In this document: positions 22,889 through 36,557 of the stretch, in pieces | Layout: each line of letters begins with the position of its first letter | Position numbering within the stretch: the stretch's first letter is position 1 | Assembly (NCBI GenBank): GCA_000697355.1 | Contig: JNEN01001266.1 | Location: 62,001 to 126,000 of the forward strand | Source of the DNA: Syncephalastrum monosporum B8922 | Lineage: Eukaryota; Mucoromycota; Mucoromycetes; Mucorales; Syncephalastraceae | Length of the DNA: 64,000 bases | Reading direction: 5' to 3' | Translations under genes and position numbers: made by a program | The notes under the pieces: model-generated | Databases searched by the model: none | Seen by the model: only the letters and a program-made list of their open reading frames with translations | What the model was told of the DNA's origin: nothing

Positions 22889-25886
22889 ATGCCACCTCAA
22901 CGACGACAAAGAAACAACCCAAAGCAAAAGCCAGCAAAGGACACGACAAAGGCTGCGAGACCAGTCAAGGGGAAGAAGCGACAAGAAAAGACCAGCATCA
23001 CCGATGTTTACGAAGCCAGTGACGATGAGCGCACCATGAATCGTCGAGGACATGCCATGGACGACGTTGACACTTACGAGGACGGCACTGATCAGGTCGA
23101 CGAAGAAGACGACGAGGAGATTGACTCGGACGAAGCCTTCGATGAGTCTGACGAGGAACGCTTTGAAAACTTCAAGTTCTCGGGCTCGACCCAGGTATAG
23201 ATATATCTCTGTTTCCGAGAGACCCTAGTCGTACTGACCCTGCATGTCAGGTATCTGATAAAAAGAAGAAAAGCCGTGGCTCCGACGAAGAGGACGAAGC
23301 GCAGGGAGAAAAGGAGATCAACATGAACGAGTCATCGGACGAAGAAGCAAATGATGACGATGACGACGAAGATGGTGAAGGTTATATGGATCTATCTGAA
23401 ATGCTGCGTGACGAGTCCGACGACGGCCATGTCGAAAAGCCGCAGCCGAAACGTTTGACCGCCAGTGACCTTATGCCTGCTGCTGACGACGATGAGGACG
23501 ATGAGGAGGATTTCGGCAGCGAAGGAGACAGCGAGGAAAGCTCGGAAGATGAAGAGGATGATGGTCGCATCGTGCGCTTCATTGATGAACTCGACACTCG
23601 CAAGCGAAAGGCGATTGAGGAGCAGCGCGAACGCAGGAAGAAGCGCGCGTTGGCACAACGCACCGAGGTGTACAACGAGGGCGAATTCAACCTTCCGGCT
23701 CGCAGTTCTCGCACAGCCGATGTCAAGCACACACTCGATATTAAGGACCTGATGGGCTCCATGGGCGGCGAGGATGCTGCATTCAGCGAGCTGCGTCAAA
23801 GCTTACTCCAGCTTGATGGCAAGGGCAAAAAGGCGATGAAATCGGCACTCAGTGCCCCTGTCCCCAAGCGAGTACAGGACAGACTCGACCGTCAAGCTGC
23901 CTATCAAGCCGCCTCCAAGGAGGTCTCCGAGTGGAATGATATTGTCATGCATAACCGTGAGGTAAGATTCAAGCGATGTGTATGTCTGAGTCACTTTTCC
24001 TGACCTCTGGTACCTTCTACAGGCCGAGCATCTTGTATTCCCTCTTCAGGAGTCTGGAGCTAGCAACAAAACATCGAATGCCACATTATCGGACAAATTC
24101 ACTGCACAAACTGATATGGAGAAGCAGATTGAGCAGGCGTTGGCAGATGCTGGTCTCAAGGATGAAGAGCTCGAGGCATTTGAAGCGCTCAAGCTGAACA
24201 AGCTTTCCGTGAAGGAGGTCGAGGAAAGACAACGCGAATTGCGCATGATGCGTGAATTGATGTTCCGTCATGAGGCCAAAGCTAAGCGTTTGAGAAAGAT
24301 CAAGAGCAAGAGCTATCGTAAGCTGCAGCGCAAGGAGAAGATGAAGTTGGAGGCCGACCTCGGCGGTATTGGCGGTCAAGTCGACGAGGAGGCTACTGTG
24401 GAAGATCAGATGCAAGCGGCACTTGAGCGTGCTGAAGAGCGCATGACACTGAAGCACAAGAATACCAGCCAGTGGGCCAAACGAGCTATTGCACGAGGGC
24501 AGCACGATGAAGGCACGCGGGATGCCATCTTGGAGCAGTTGCAGCGTGGCCAGGACCTGCGTCGCAAAATTGAAGGTGATGCGGTCGAAGAATCCGACTC
24601 GGACTACAGCGACGAGGAAAAAGTAACAGCCGAACTCAACAAGATGAGCAATGAACTGGAAGCGGATGATACCCAGCCCGAGAAGGGCGTTTTTGCCATG
24701 AAGTTCATGCAGGATGCCGCCAAGCGCGAAGCGGCTGCCACCAAGGCCATGGTGGATGATTTCAAAGAAGAATGGCTTGGAGAGCAGGAATCCGCGGACG
24801 AGAAAGATGACTCATTCTCGGTGGTGCAAAACAATCCTGGCCGTATGACCTTTGGCAACAATGTCAAGGAAACACAACAGAAAAAGGGCAACAAGTCGGC
24901 TGATACGTCGGCGCCTGTTGCACCTCGGCAGAAGCGTGCTGAGCTGAGCACACGTACATCAGGCCACGTCGAGACAGAAGAACCCAAGAGCACATTGGAG
25001 GCCAGTTTGAATGACATGGACGACGACGAAGCCAGCCCCTGGTTGCAACAAGTCGAGTCACGGATACAAGGCAAGAAAGCCTCCAAGAAGAACAATTCGA
25101 GCAAGGGCAAGATCGAGGACAGGGCGGAGCGCAATAGCGAAAAGATCAAGAAGACAAAGAAGGCCAACGAGACAAACCCTGATGAAGAGCTGCTCGATCT
25201 GAACCAGGCCTTGTCGATCCCCAAGACGGAGAAGAAGGAGAAGAAGGAGAAGAGCAAGAAAGCACAGGCACAAGAGCAGACACTCGAACCCGCAGGCGGT
25301 GACGTTGGAAGCTCGGATGAGGACGAGGACGCTATCGACGATAGTCGGCTGACGTTCACGCAGCGGGACCTGGTAGAACGCGCGTTTGCCGATGACGACG
25401 TCGTACAAGAATTTGAGGAGGAGAAGCAAGCAGCGGAAGCAGACGAAGATGACCAGATGGAAGACCGAACACTGCCTGGCTGGGGCGCCTGGGGAGGCAA
25501 GAATGTCAAGAAAAACAAACAGGGCAAAAAGGCGACTCATGTGGTCAAGGTCAAGGAAGGTATCAAGCCGGAGGACCGCCAGGACAGGAGAAAGAAGAAT
25601 GTCATCATCAGCGAGAGGCGGAACAAAAAGGTAAGTTGAGATCGGACCTCATGTGCAAGGCACGTCTTGTTAATTAGTTGGCTGACTTGCATTTTGATAG
25701 GCTGAGAAATACCGACCTGAAGCGGTACCTTATCCTTTCCAAACTTTGGAGCAGTACGAGCGATCACTCCGCGCGCCCATTGGCAAGGAGTGGAACACCT
25801 TGAAGACTGTCTCCAAGACGACCAAGCCCCGTGTCATCACTAAGCTCGGCATGGTCATTGATCCTATTAGACGCGGCAAAGAGTAA
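22889..25886 (+). CDS. UTP14: U3 snoRNP component Utp14
   Basis: Nucleolar protein of the small-subunit processome that activates the helicase Dhr1 to release U3 snoRNA during 18S rRNA maturation. Four exons: 22889-23194, 23251-23961, 24023-25630, 25701-25886; 936 residues. The start is MPPQRRQRNN; the frame upstream continues but lacks family-like sequence. The N-terminal third has acidic runs (EEDDEEIDSDEAFDESDEER and others). The middle holds the Utp14 core, including RKIKSKSYRKLQRKEK and MTLKHKNTSQWAKRA. Near the end are GWGAWGG and KNVIISERRNKK. After the last intron comes the closing block with PYPFQTLEQYERSLRAPIG, EWNT and VITKLGMVIDPI. All these are standard Utp14 landmarks. Length is close to yeast Utp14 (about 900). 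Long minus-strand open frames over it are shadows of its charged repeats. Confidence 0.96.
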
Positions 25887-26640
25887 TAGCTGAAAGAAAA
25901 AAAAATTACAAATATCATATGGGGGCGGTCATCCCTTTACTTCTCTTTTATTTCTCAAAAAGATGCATCCATACCTATTTGTCTAGCCTGCCAATTTCAA
26001 ATGTTCAGAAACTCCTCCGCCGTTAACACCGTCATTGAACGTGGCTTGCTCTGTATGTCGGATCTTCGTCGCATTCATGTTCCTTCTTATCAACGAATTT
26101 TATTGCTGTTATCCCTATTCCAACGGTGTAGGGAACGAATTTAAAGTTGCAAAAGGCTTGAGTGACAAGCGTGACACCTGCCTCGAGCTCTCTTTCGGGG
26201 CTACGGGGTGGTGCCCGAAAAAGAAAAAAAAAAAAAAAAAAGACTGAGAGCAGAAAGGTGGAGCAAAAGCACGACACAGCACAGTGTACATAGCACAGAA
26301 CAAAACCGAGGAAAGCATTTCGGAGCTTGAACCTTCATGGGTGGGTGTTGCCTAGGTGGATGAGCCAAAAGTAGACACTTTTTTTTTCTTCTTTCTTCGG
26401 GTCTACTTTTGCCTTATATTACTGCATCGCTCGTACATCAATATTCGACACGTCATATTCCCGGGCACGTTCTGTACTTGTAGGTCGATCGGATTGGATC
26501 CCAGAATTGGAATCATCATGCCTCTAATGACAGCTCCTTTCAAAGAGAGATCCCCTCGTCCCTTTATTTTTCCCCACCCGTGCATGCCGGTCTTGTTCTC
26601 CTCGTCCTTCTTTCTCGCTGCTGCTGCCCGATAATCTGTA
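25887..26640. other. Intergenic spacer before the RasGAP gene
   Basis: No gene supported. A polyA tract at about 26222-26240 and a Phe-encoding T-rich region are present. The right end is the leader of the RasGAP gene. Confidence 0.5.
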
Positions 26641-29600
26641 ATGAGCGCAGACACAAAGCTTATTTTAAGCTTAGTCAACCGGATAGCCGTCAGGGTAAGC
26701 GACCACAGCAGCACATCTCGACACGCTTATCCGATCCTCACCTACTCGATTGCTTCCAATCAAAGCTTCCTAGTAATAATGGGCGACAACTCGACAATCT
26801 AGAAAGCGACCCTTTAATTCAGCAGACGTAATTACGAAAACTGACCTATTGCTGTATCAATGCCGTGTACTCATATTTGCGTTACCTTCTCTCATTTAAT
26901 TTGCGCGCTACATATGCACATACACACACACATACACACATACACTCAACAGTGGTAAGCACAACTTACAATATTTATTGATCTTTTCGTTCCTTTTTTC
27001 TTTTTTTAATTTTGACATGTCGATCTCCTGTAGTTGCTGCCTTGATAGAACTCTCCAAATTTAGACTACCCACCATCGCCAGTACCCTCGTCACCGTCCT
27101 GGAAAACATATCAAAGGTTGGAATTGTACGACCTGGTACAACGTGAGCCTGTACTCATGACATGCCACTTTTCTAATGTAGTCCTCTCCCGTCAATCTGT
27201 CGGAAGAATTCATCCCGAACGATATCCTCCAGTCACAACTCTTCCTGCTACGGATGTTGTCTGCGTGCATGCAACACCACTGGCAGTTCTATCGCCAGGT
27301 CCGCAAAACATCGAGCAACAGCAGCACAGACTCCCTTCATAATCAATCCACCTCCTCCATGAGCCGTGAAGGCTCCATCAACAGCGCAAGTGCTGAAAGT
27401 GGAGACCGCTGGTTACAGCAAGAAGCCCTTCCTGGCGAGCTGCAGGACCCTCCACCGCTGGAGGACAACCTTGCAAAGTACATTGTTGCCATCATGTCTC
27501 GTTTCATGCACCAAATGGCAGCGATAGAGGATCGCGAGCATGGTCCCAGCGGCGGTGTCGCGAGCGTCATGACCCGCGCAGAGTATAATGCCACGGGCAC
27601 GACCGGAACGCCTTCCGATATCATGCTCGACATTTACAAGGCAGCCAGTCGGGTCGTATTCTACCTCAGCGCAAGTAACTGGACCATCGTCTTTAGCAAA
27701 GTCAAGGCGCGTATCCTGTATCTCTCCACGACCATGGACGAGAACCCGGAGACAGCAGACATGCGCCTGCTCGAGTGTTCGGCACTGAATGCTAAGCGCT
27801 TGAGTAATATATTAAAGGGTATGTCATTGCTCTTCGCGTGCTTTCTCTTATTCACAGGGTCTTCTTAGAACTCTGCTCCACCTTTATGCACCTTAAGAAG
27901 TCGGCGCAGCTTTTCGTCGCTGTGACTCTGCGACGCGCCATCTGGAACTGGATTGAAACATATCCTTCCGAGTTTATGCGGTTATGCCACAGCCAGAAGC
28001 GCATGGATGGTGGTCCTGAGATCCTCTTTGATATCTGTAATTCGTTGGCAGACACCACGCGCAAGAAGGCTGTCCTCTGGCCACTGCAGACCATGCTGCT
28101 CATCCTTTGTCCGGATGTCCTCCTTGCTTCCGCGCTGTCGGAAAGCCGAGGTGTGCAGAACAAGAAGGTAAGCCCAGAGCATTGTGTCTTTTTATTTAGG
28201 GTCACTCATTCTCGTCTTGTACTAGACCATTTTCTTGGGAAATCTGAAAAAGTCACTCAAAGGTACACGCATGGCCGAGCTCGCAGCCATTTGCTACGTG
28301 GATATCTGTAAAGCCGCTACCTATGTCTCGAAAAGTGACGTGTCAGCGCTCCGTCATATCGTACCTGATATCGAAAACGAACTCAAGGAGAAACTATTCG
28401 ATATACAACGGCCTCTGATTGCTGACAGTCTCATGGGCAACCTCGGCATCATTATCGATCATCGATGTCTGTTAGCAGACTGTCTGGTGGCCATGTACCG
28501 CCTCAATCCTCGCGGCATCTTGCACAGCTTGTTTCCGGTCTGCCTTGATGACCGAGCTCCGACACTGTTCAAGCTTAGTCTCGTAAAGGCATGCCTGGCA
28601 CTGGCCGGCGAAGAAAATCGACTCCCCTGGAATCCACCCGTGTCCTCCCTTTACGACTCCATGTGCGGTCCCCTTCGTCGTCTTTTCCTCGATTTCACCA
28701 GCCGTGATCCCGCCAAATCAGAGACAAGTAGCCAAAGCATGTCCACTACGGGCCGCAAGGCAATAATCAATCCGGCACTCGACAAGAAAACCAAACGCGA
28801 CGTGCGTTCGATCTGCACCGAGCGCTGTGAACTTGTCCTGGATATGCTACGCTTATATCAGGCAGATCCCAAGTTGGCCGTCTTGGTAAGTCAAAAGAAT
28901 AGAGCGATACGGGTTGTGTTGTTCCGTGACTAATTCGTTTTACAGGGCGATAATGAAACACGATGCGAAGAAAACGCGGCGGTGATGGTCGCAATCACCA
29001 ACTGTCTGCGCGATAGCCGTCCTGTCGTACGCGATGCTGCTGCGGAATGTCTGTCGAAACTCCATGCACCCGACTATATAATGACGTGGGGTACCCCCAC
29101 GCATTTCATGGAGGCTTTTTGGAAAATCTCGTCGCAGGTGGTTTTCACGTTGGCGAAGCAACTTTTGGATACGCGTGAACGCGATGATGGCCTCAAGAAG
29201 CTTCTGGACCTGCTGGCCCGTCTGCTGACTCTGCGAAACGAGTTTCTTCGGTTGCATCAAGACATCGCGATACAAGGATCTGACGTTCGTGAGCGACTGC
29301 AGGCATCCATTGGGTTGGAAGTCGCACTTCTCATCTTGCTCTGCTCTGCCGATCCTGACATTTGCTCGGGCGCCATCGCCTGCTTTGGTCATATTTGTCT
29401 CGAAGCACATCTGACCGATAGCGCAGAGGATCCTCAACAAGCCCTGACGATCGTTGATAACCTGCCTGTCTATATTGAACTCACGTCCAACACAGGCATC
29501 ATTGCTGGCCGCAAATCACAACAGAAACGTATTCGTCGACTTTTACGAATGATGACGCATTACGCCCCAGGCAATCTCGCCGCGTGGGAGGAAGCCTGGA

Positions 29601-32600
29601 AACGTTGGAAATACATGACGCCCTCGATGACGCGGTCATACGAGGAACCACGTGAGGATATCTCGGAAGCGTCCAAGAAGGGTCCTGCTTGGCACGACAA
29701 GCTGCGAAGCAACACCATGCGACAAGGCGTCGATAAGAGTACTACATCAGCGCCTACTTCGACTGTCAGCACACCAGCAGGAAACACAGCGACGCGCATG
29801 GATGGTATGGATGACGATCGATCGTCCGAGTGGCAGAATTATGCTGGCTTCTTGGCTTCCCTGGGTGGTGTGTGCTTGATGGCAGACTCCACCGCACCGA
29901 CGCCTTCGTCTCCCACCTCGCCTTCCCCTCCTAAAGGCCAGACGCAGCAACAGTATCGACGCATCTCAGCTCCCACCGAGTCGGCTGCTATGGTCGACCG
30001 TTTTGTCATGGAGATGGTAGAGCTGCTCACCCACGATAATGTGATTGTACGTGAGTGGGTGCGCGAGATTATGGGCACGGATCTCTCGCCCGCGCTGTAC
30101 CCCATTATGTTCCGACACTTGGAGAACACGCTCGCCCGATGCTTTAACGGTGACCACGACCCTATTTGCAGCCCTCGGTACACTCTGTTTGTCGAACAGG
30201 CTATTTCGGTGCTGAAGCTTGTGTTGGACCGTATGGATGACGCAGTCGACAACCTGTTTGCTGTGGACTTTAGCGGTCTGATCAGCCAGTATGCCCAGTA
30301 CCTGAATAAGCTGGGCAGTAACCAGCAGTCCATGAAAATCAAGATTAAGATGTGCCAGCTCTGCGAGGTCTTGATGGTACGCAAGGACCGCATCACACTG
30401 CGTCAGGAATTCCGTCTGCGCAACAAGCTCCTGGAGATTATTGTTGAATGGACCAGTGACTTCTCCCTGAAACCGGATACGACGCATTACAGCTCCAATG
30501 AGTCTACACAGACAGAGAAACTTCAACGGGATCTGGATTTGGCCTGTCTCAAGACGATCGAGATGCTGCTCCACCAGTTGCCTCTCCAGCCATCAGAAGC
30601 TGTGCGTGAAACAGATGCCGCGCAGGTCAAGAGCCGTATCTTCTACAAGTACTTTACCTTCTTCTTGAAGCTTCTGAACCGATGCCGTATTTCTGAGATC
30701 GAATCCAACCCGCACAACTTGCGCAGTCAGGAGATTATGGTCCTGAACAAGAACAAGGAGAGCGCAACCGTCCTTGCGCCGCTCAAGAACTACACCATTC
30801 TTGCCATGTCCAACCTGCTCAGTGCCAACGTAGACGCCGGTCTCAAGTACTCGCTGTCGATGGGCTATCACGAAGACACACGCACGCGTACTGCATTCAT
30901 GCAAGTCTTGACGAACATTTTGAACCAAGGAACCGAGTTCGAGACACTCTCCGAAACGGTTATGACGGATCGTTATGAAAAGCTCGTGGATGTAAGTAAC
31001 GCAGTCCGTAGTCTCTTTTTTGCACGAATTTAACATATCATTTCGTAGATGCTTGTTGAGTTTGATCTTAATATTGCGTTGTCTCTATGTGACGTCTGCC
31101 CTGCTTCGGATATTGAGGAAGCAGCCAACGTTCTACTTGCGTGCTTTGCTTCCCGTGGCAAGACGCTTGTGCTTTTAGAAGCCGTCATTGAGAAGGAGGT
31201 TAACAATACTTGTAAGTTGGATGTGTATCAAAGGAGACGACGGTAGACTCACCTATGAATAGCGAGCGAAACCGATCTGTTCCGCAAGACGAGCATTGCA
31301 ACGCGTTTACTATCCGTCTTTGCCAAGAACTATGGAGGCGATTACGTGCACTCAGTGCTCCAGCCTGTGTTCCAGAAGCTGATGGAGAAGCCTCCGGAAG
31401 AGAAGACCTTCGAGCTTGATCCCTCCAAGGCCGGTCCAGGCGAAGATGTATCCAAAAACAAGCAAAATGTGGTCAATGCGACCGAGATGTTCCTCAATGC
31501 CATCTGTGCTTCTGCAGGCGAAGCACCTCGCATTTTCCGTGAAGTCTGTCACTGCATCTTGAACTCGGTGCTCAAGCGTTTCCCTGAAGCCATGCATACC
31601 GCGCTCGGTGCCTTTGTTTTCCTGCGTTTCTTCTGCCCTGCTATTGTCTCGCCCGAGTCTCAAGGTCTGGTGAAGAACAGTGCCTCCGTTTCTCGTGAAA
31701 TGCGTCGTGGTCACCTGATCGCGACCAAGGTGATTCAGAATTTGGCAAACAACGTCCTCTTTGGCGCCAAGGAAACCTACATGATTGTGCTCAACGATTT
31801 CTTGACGAGTAACATCTACAAGGTGACGAGCTTTCTGCGCGAGATTTCCAAGGTACCACCGGCGACGCCAGCAGATGAACAAATGGATATGCGACATATG
31901 GACGACAATGACTATGCGTTATTGCACCGGGTTCTCGCGGACAATATGGAGCGTATCTCACGTGATCTGGCCGCACGTCGCATGCGCCAGTTCAATGACC
32001 AAGAATCAATGGCAGCTTGGAAAAAGTCGTTTGACAAGTTTGCAAACCTGCTCGCCCAGCTTGGACGGCCGCCGGAACTCCCCAAGCAAGAATTCAGCGG
32101 ATTGCGCAGCTACAAGTTTGCCGCTGCTAACCAGCTTTATGCCGAGTTCATGCGCCGCAACAGCCACCGTAGCGTGGAGAATATTGTGAACAAGAATATC
32201 TTCTACGATGGTGGTGTCTCAAAGGCGGGGCGACCTGTGTTTTACATGATCATGCGGAACGTCTTGGCCGATAGTATTGATTTTGAGCTTCTCATCTACT
32301 ATATCCTCCAGGTAAGTTTGAGAATACATAGGAGATGTTCAAATTCATATTTTCTCACTCTGTCTAGACAATGGAACGAGCTGCGAGCAAGCTCTGCGAA
32401 GTTGTGCTCGATTTGACCCAATTTGGACCGCAAAACGAGATTCCCAACCAGTGGATTAGCCAGTTGTTACAACTGCTACCCTTTGACGTGTACGATAATG
32501 TAGCCAGTATTCACATCTACAATCCCAACTCCTTCTTGCGCAAGTACATCAAGAAACTACCACGCCCGGTCACACACAAGATCAGCAAGCGTATCTCTTT

Positions 32601-35344
32601 TGCTGTGACGTTAGTCGAACTTCAGGAACATATTCATGCAAGCGAGATCCATCTACCCAAGTCAACAAGTAAGTCTTACCTCTATTTGGTGATCGTTTTC
32701 GTCTCATATTTTGTCTGTTATAGCGAGCTTGGAGACGGAGCCGAGTGCGGTTTTCTTCCCCGTGAATCGTCTTTCTCAATTCAAGGCCCAGGTGCCGGTG
32801 ACTGTCAAGGTCGGCGCCGAATATATCCAGGTGATGACGGTGCGCAAGCAGGAGCTGATGTACAATGTCAGCGCGGTGACCAATGACGTTTTCCACGTGT
32901 CCGAGATTGAAGATATTGCTGTGAGCCAACACGGTCGAGAGTCAGACAGCTCGCAGGAGCTCAGCTTCAAGTACAACAAGGGCAAATCACAACTGACGTT
33001 CTCCACACCGAAACGCGATACCATGGTGGCTGCCATCCGACATAGTAAGCGTCGTTACGAGATGTCCAAGCCTACCAATCTCTCGGAGCGTACTATTCGG
33101 CCCAACGATGTCCCTGGCCGCCTTCTTAATATGGCCTTGCTCAACATTGGTAGCGACGATCCCAATCTACGCCTGGCCGCCTACAACTTGCTCTATGCCC
33201 TTAGTATGACCTTCAACTTTGATGTCGGGAAGCAACTCCTGGATGCCAAGGATCTGTGCTTACCGGCCAACAGCACCTCTTTCATCGTCAATATCAGCGA
33301 GAAACTTGCAGCCACCGAACCGTCATTTACGCTGGAGTTCCTCAGCGAGTGCTTCGTTGGTTTCAACAAGTCGAGCGAGCCTTTGCGTTATCTCTGCCTG
33401 GACTATATGACACCCTGGCTGCCCAATCTGGCTCTCTTCTGTCGCGGTTCGGCCGAAGACGTCGCCAAAAGCAAGGAGGTGCTCCGTCTGCTGATTGATC
33501 TGACGGTGGCACGCACAGACATGTACAAGCTTGTACAAGCCAAGGTCTGGAAGACGATTGGCAAGGTGGACGACGTCCTGAACTTGGTGCTCGAGTCGTT
33601 CATTGTCTTCTCAAACCAACATGGCGTAGGCTCTGCTCAAGCCGAGGCCATGGCAGATACCTTTGTCACCTTGTCCAACGTCGCCGTCCGGGGCAAGGTC
33701 ATTTCCCGGCTTCGCAAGGTCTTGCAAAAGACATCCTTCAAGCCCACCCGTGTTCTCACGGACCACCCTACTTGGACGGAAATTGCCGTCTTGCTGCGCT
33801 TTATACTCATGCTGTCGTTCAACAACCGCGGACCGGTCAAGAGTTATGTACCTGAGATCTTCCACATCGTGTCACTCGTGGTGGGTGTCGGTGCAACCAT
33901 GGTGCGCGCGTCTGTGCACGGTCTAGTAATCAACATGATTCAGTCCCTGTGTACCTCCATGCCTCTCCCGGAAGGCAACGTCAAGAAACTTCAGTTACTC
34001 CTCACCGAACTGTCCGATTCCAAGTCGCGGTTGCTCTTTGGTCTCCTGAAGCCGCATGCGAATGCTTTCACCATCACGACCGAGACCTTGACCGACACTG
34101 CCGAGCCTATCCAGCTTGGTTCGCTGGAAACCATTGTGAACCATTTGCTGGAAGTTCTTTACTGCGGTGCGCCCTCTACGGACGTAGCCAATGTATGGCG
34201 GGCACGATGGATGAGTTTGGTGGCAAGCACTGCTTTCCAGTTCAACCCTGCTATCCAGCCCCGCGCATTCGTGGTGCTAGGCTGTCTCGGACGGGAAGAA
34301 ATCGATGATGACCTGCTGTATCAGATTCTGGTGGCGCTCCGTGGTGCGCTAGCCATCTTTAACGAATCGGATCCGAATCTGGTGCTGAGCATCATGATGT
34401 GTCTTAAAAACATTGTCGAGAGTCTGCCAGGTGATTCGCGATACCTGTTACAGCTGTTCTGGGTGGCTGTCGCTCTCGTTCAGGTGAACCACAGCCCGAC
34501 GTTCGCCATGGCCATTGAACTCTTGCAAGCTGTCTTACGTGCGCTGGACGCCGACGAGTTCTTTGTTGGTGACACCGTCGTGGATGTTTTGCTGGCTGCT
34601 CGCGAGCCCATGGCCGATGCGGCACGGCAACTCGACCATCTCTGCGGTGTGGATTTCGAGACCCATTTCTCGTTTGCTATTGCGGGTATCTTCATGAAAG
34701 GTGTGCGATACAGCAATGCCAAGGACACGATCTATCAAGGCCTGACGACGTTCTTGGACATCGAATGCAAGCAAACAGGAAGCGACATGATCGAATCACG
34801 GACGCTGGGATACGTGGCTGGCCTGCTGCCGATCGCGGCCAAGAACGAAGCGTTACGTGAACTGCTACGTCTAGCAGGGCTCGATGACGCGGATGTGGAT
34901 GCGGGGCGGTCATACTATGGCGTCTTTGACAGACTCGATATACCCGACAACACGACTGCGCTCCTCCTCATCTCCTTACTTGCTGCGCAGCTCAATTCGG
35001 CCGATAATGAATCCGAGCGCCTATTTATTTACGGTTTACTTGCGGAGGCGGCTGTGGCGATGCCCGAGGTCTTTGCGCTGGTGTACGATACGTTACTACC
35101 CAAGATGAACCAGATCGTGATTAGTAGTCAGACCCAGCCTATCATTGAATCCGTCAAGTCCATCCTTGTCACAGCATGCTCAGATCCTGTGTTTAGCGAA
35201 GCTAAGAACAAACGCAGCCAAAAGATGCTGTTGGAAGAGCTGGGTTTTTCCGCGCTGGGCGACCCTTCGTTCGGCGCAGCATCCACCAATGTCCTCCAGA
35301 ACGCCAAGCTCGCTAGTGAGGTTGTTGAAAAGATCATTGCATGA
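26641..35344 (+). CDS. Neurofibromin/IRA-type Ras GTPase-activating protein
   Basis: Negative regulator of Ras (cAMP/PKA or MAPK control). Twelve exons: 26641-26694, 26766-26827, 26953-26954, 27034-27116, 27182-27818, 27869-28167, 28226-28885, 28946-30991, 31049-31211, 31263-32311, 32368-32668, 32724-35344; 2658 residues. Start: MSADTKLILSLVNRIAV, then LPSNNGRQLDNLESDPLIQQ. The GAP domain includes DLFRKTSIATRLL with the probable arginine finger at about residue 1343, and FLRFFCPAIVSPES at about 1455-1468. After it comes a Sec14-like module (IHIYNPNSFLRKYIKKLPRP) and a PH-like strand region, the NF1 order. Length matches NF1 (about 2800) and Ira1/2 (about 3000). Exon 3 is a proposed 2-nt microexon, needed to keep frame. 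The end of exon 4 is uncertain: a weak GTTGGA donor at 27117 or GTACGA at 27126, both in phase. Confidence 0.93.
26953..26954 (+). other. Proposed 2-nt microexon of the RasGAP gene
   Basis: The bases TG are bounded by CAACAG before and GTAAGC after. Joining exon 2 (phase 2, ending AC) through TG to the TTGCTGCC acceptor at 27034 gives QQTVAALIEL in frame. Direct joining of exon 2 to exon 4 reads into a stop within about ten codons. CAACAG is the only AG between the exon 2 donor and this GTAAGC donor. Confidence 0.55.
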
Positions 35345-35855
35345 TATAGTAAATAATATCTATAATATTATATATACAAAAACTTTTTTACGGGGACTTA
35401 ACGTCCAGTTATATCTGCGCAATCTTATATACAAAATAGTTTTGTCTTGTAATTGACATCAAAAACACTATGTTTCTCTTCACGCAATCTGATTGCCCTC
35501 CCTTATAACGGTGTATAATACTTCTTTTTCGCAATGTTCCCTTACCTTGCTGCTGGTGATCCGCCGAACAAGTCAGTTGCGTCGGTATATGATACACTGT
35601 GCCCGCAATATAATCGAAATAGAGGCACATATTCTTATTAGATTTCTATGCGCTCACATTATAATTTGTACCTTTCTAATGACTCTTATTCAGCATTGGG
35701 GGACATGGCATCGCTAGACATAATACAATGCTCCTCATACATGTAATATTAAGAGAGAAAATGTTGGTTTGTTCATGTCGTAGCGCCTGGTCCCTGTTAT
35801 GTTTCATAAATAAATATGCGCAAACCATGTGAAATGTACGTGAAGCATCTTCATT
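35345..35855. other. Intergenic spacer
   Basis: AT-rich 3' flank of the RasGAP gene and leader of the small zinc-binding protein. No further gene, RNA or repeat recognised. Confidence 0.5.
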
Positions 35856-36557
35856 ATGCCACTGTGTCCATATTGCAACTTGGTGCCGACGAGAAGGGCT
35901 TTTGCTGAACACAAGCGCAAGTGTTATGAGAAGCGGTTTGTTGAACCAGCTTTCAAACGCTTGAAGCTCTACTCAGTTCCAGCTGCCAGGACCCCAGGGG
36001 CAATCCGAAACGCGCCGACTAGAGACATTCCAGGCGTTATAGATGGGTCATCTCATCCGCAAACACGATCCAAACCATCAGCAGAGTCCTCTATATCAGC
36101 CGTGTGCTCTGCTTCACCTCCACTGTCTGGAGCACCTCAAGACGGCTTGCAGAATAAGGAAAGCAGCAACCAGCTAAGCATCGTCGAAGAAGTTGCTTTG
36201 GCAAGCAAGTCGAAGAAATCTGGCCATACTCTCGCCCGTGTAGACGAGCATCTTACTAGCCAGGCAGCCTCCAAGTGCCTACAGAAGGGTGCATTTGCAA
36301 AGACAGAACACGTGGCAAGAGCTGGAGACGATGAAAAGCGAATACTGCGTGTTAAGCGCTGCCCGTCATTCCAATCCCACTTCCACCGCGATGGCATGGC
36401 TGTCCATAACACGGCACATGATTTGAGAAACATAGCTACACACGGGCAGCACCCTACCCCATCTATATCGCCAGTCAGAGTGCCCAAGATGACGCAAACA
36501 AGGAAGCGACCAGCCTCGCAAGGTCCATTATCCATCAACAAGCGCACTCGTAAATAG
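35856..36557 (+). CDS. Small protein with N-terminal C2HC-type zinc motif, unknown function
   Basis: An intronless 233-residue open frame. The first 23 residues contain CPYC, then EHKRKC, spaced like a single CCHC zinc knuckle of the type seen at the start of several chromatin and RNA-binding proteins. The rest is Ser/Pro/Lys/Arg-rich and probably disordered, ending KRPASQGPLSINKRTRK, which looks like a nuclear localisation signal. GC and codon use are like the RasGAP gene rather than the AT-rich spacer, and an ATTAAA signal follows at about 36619. It may be a nuclear adaptor. I do not recognise a named family; it could be fungus- or lineage-specific. Confidence 0.6.
   Translation: MPLCPYCNLVPTRRAFAEHKRKCYEKRFVEPAFKRLKLYSVPAARTPGAIRNAPTRDIPGVIDGSSHPQTRSKPSAESSISAVCSASPPLSGAPQDGLQNKESSNQLSIVEEVALASKSKKSGHTLARVDEHLTSQAASKCLQKGAFAKTEHVARAGDDEKRILRVKRCPSFQSHFHRDGMAVHNTAHDLRNIATHGQHPTPSISPVRVPKMTQTRKRPASQGPLSINKRTRK

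Noticed and set aside
24604..25527. 307-codon minus-strand open frame
   Set aside because: It lies entirely over UTP14 and is Ser-rich only because it reads the reverse of Glu/Lys codon runs.
26695..26708. 14-nt intron in the RasGAP gene ending at the first CACAG
   Set aside because: Far too short to splice; the acceptor at 26765 gives the conserved LPSNNG start instead.
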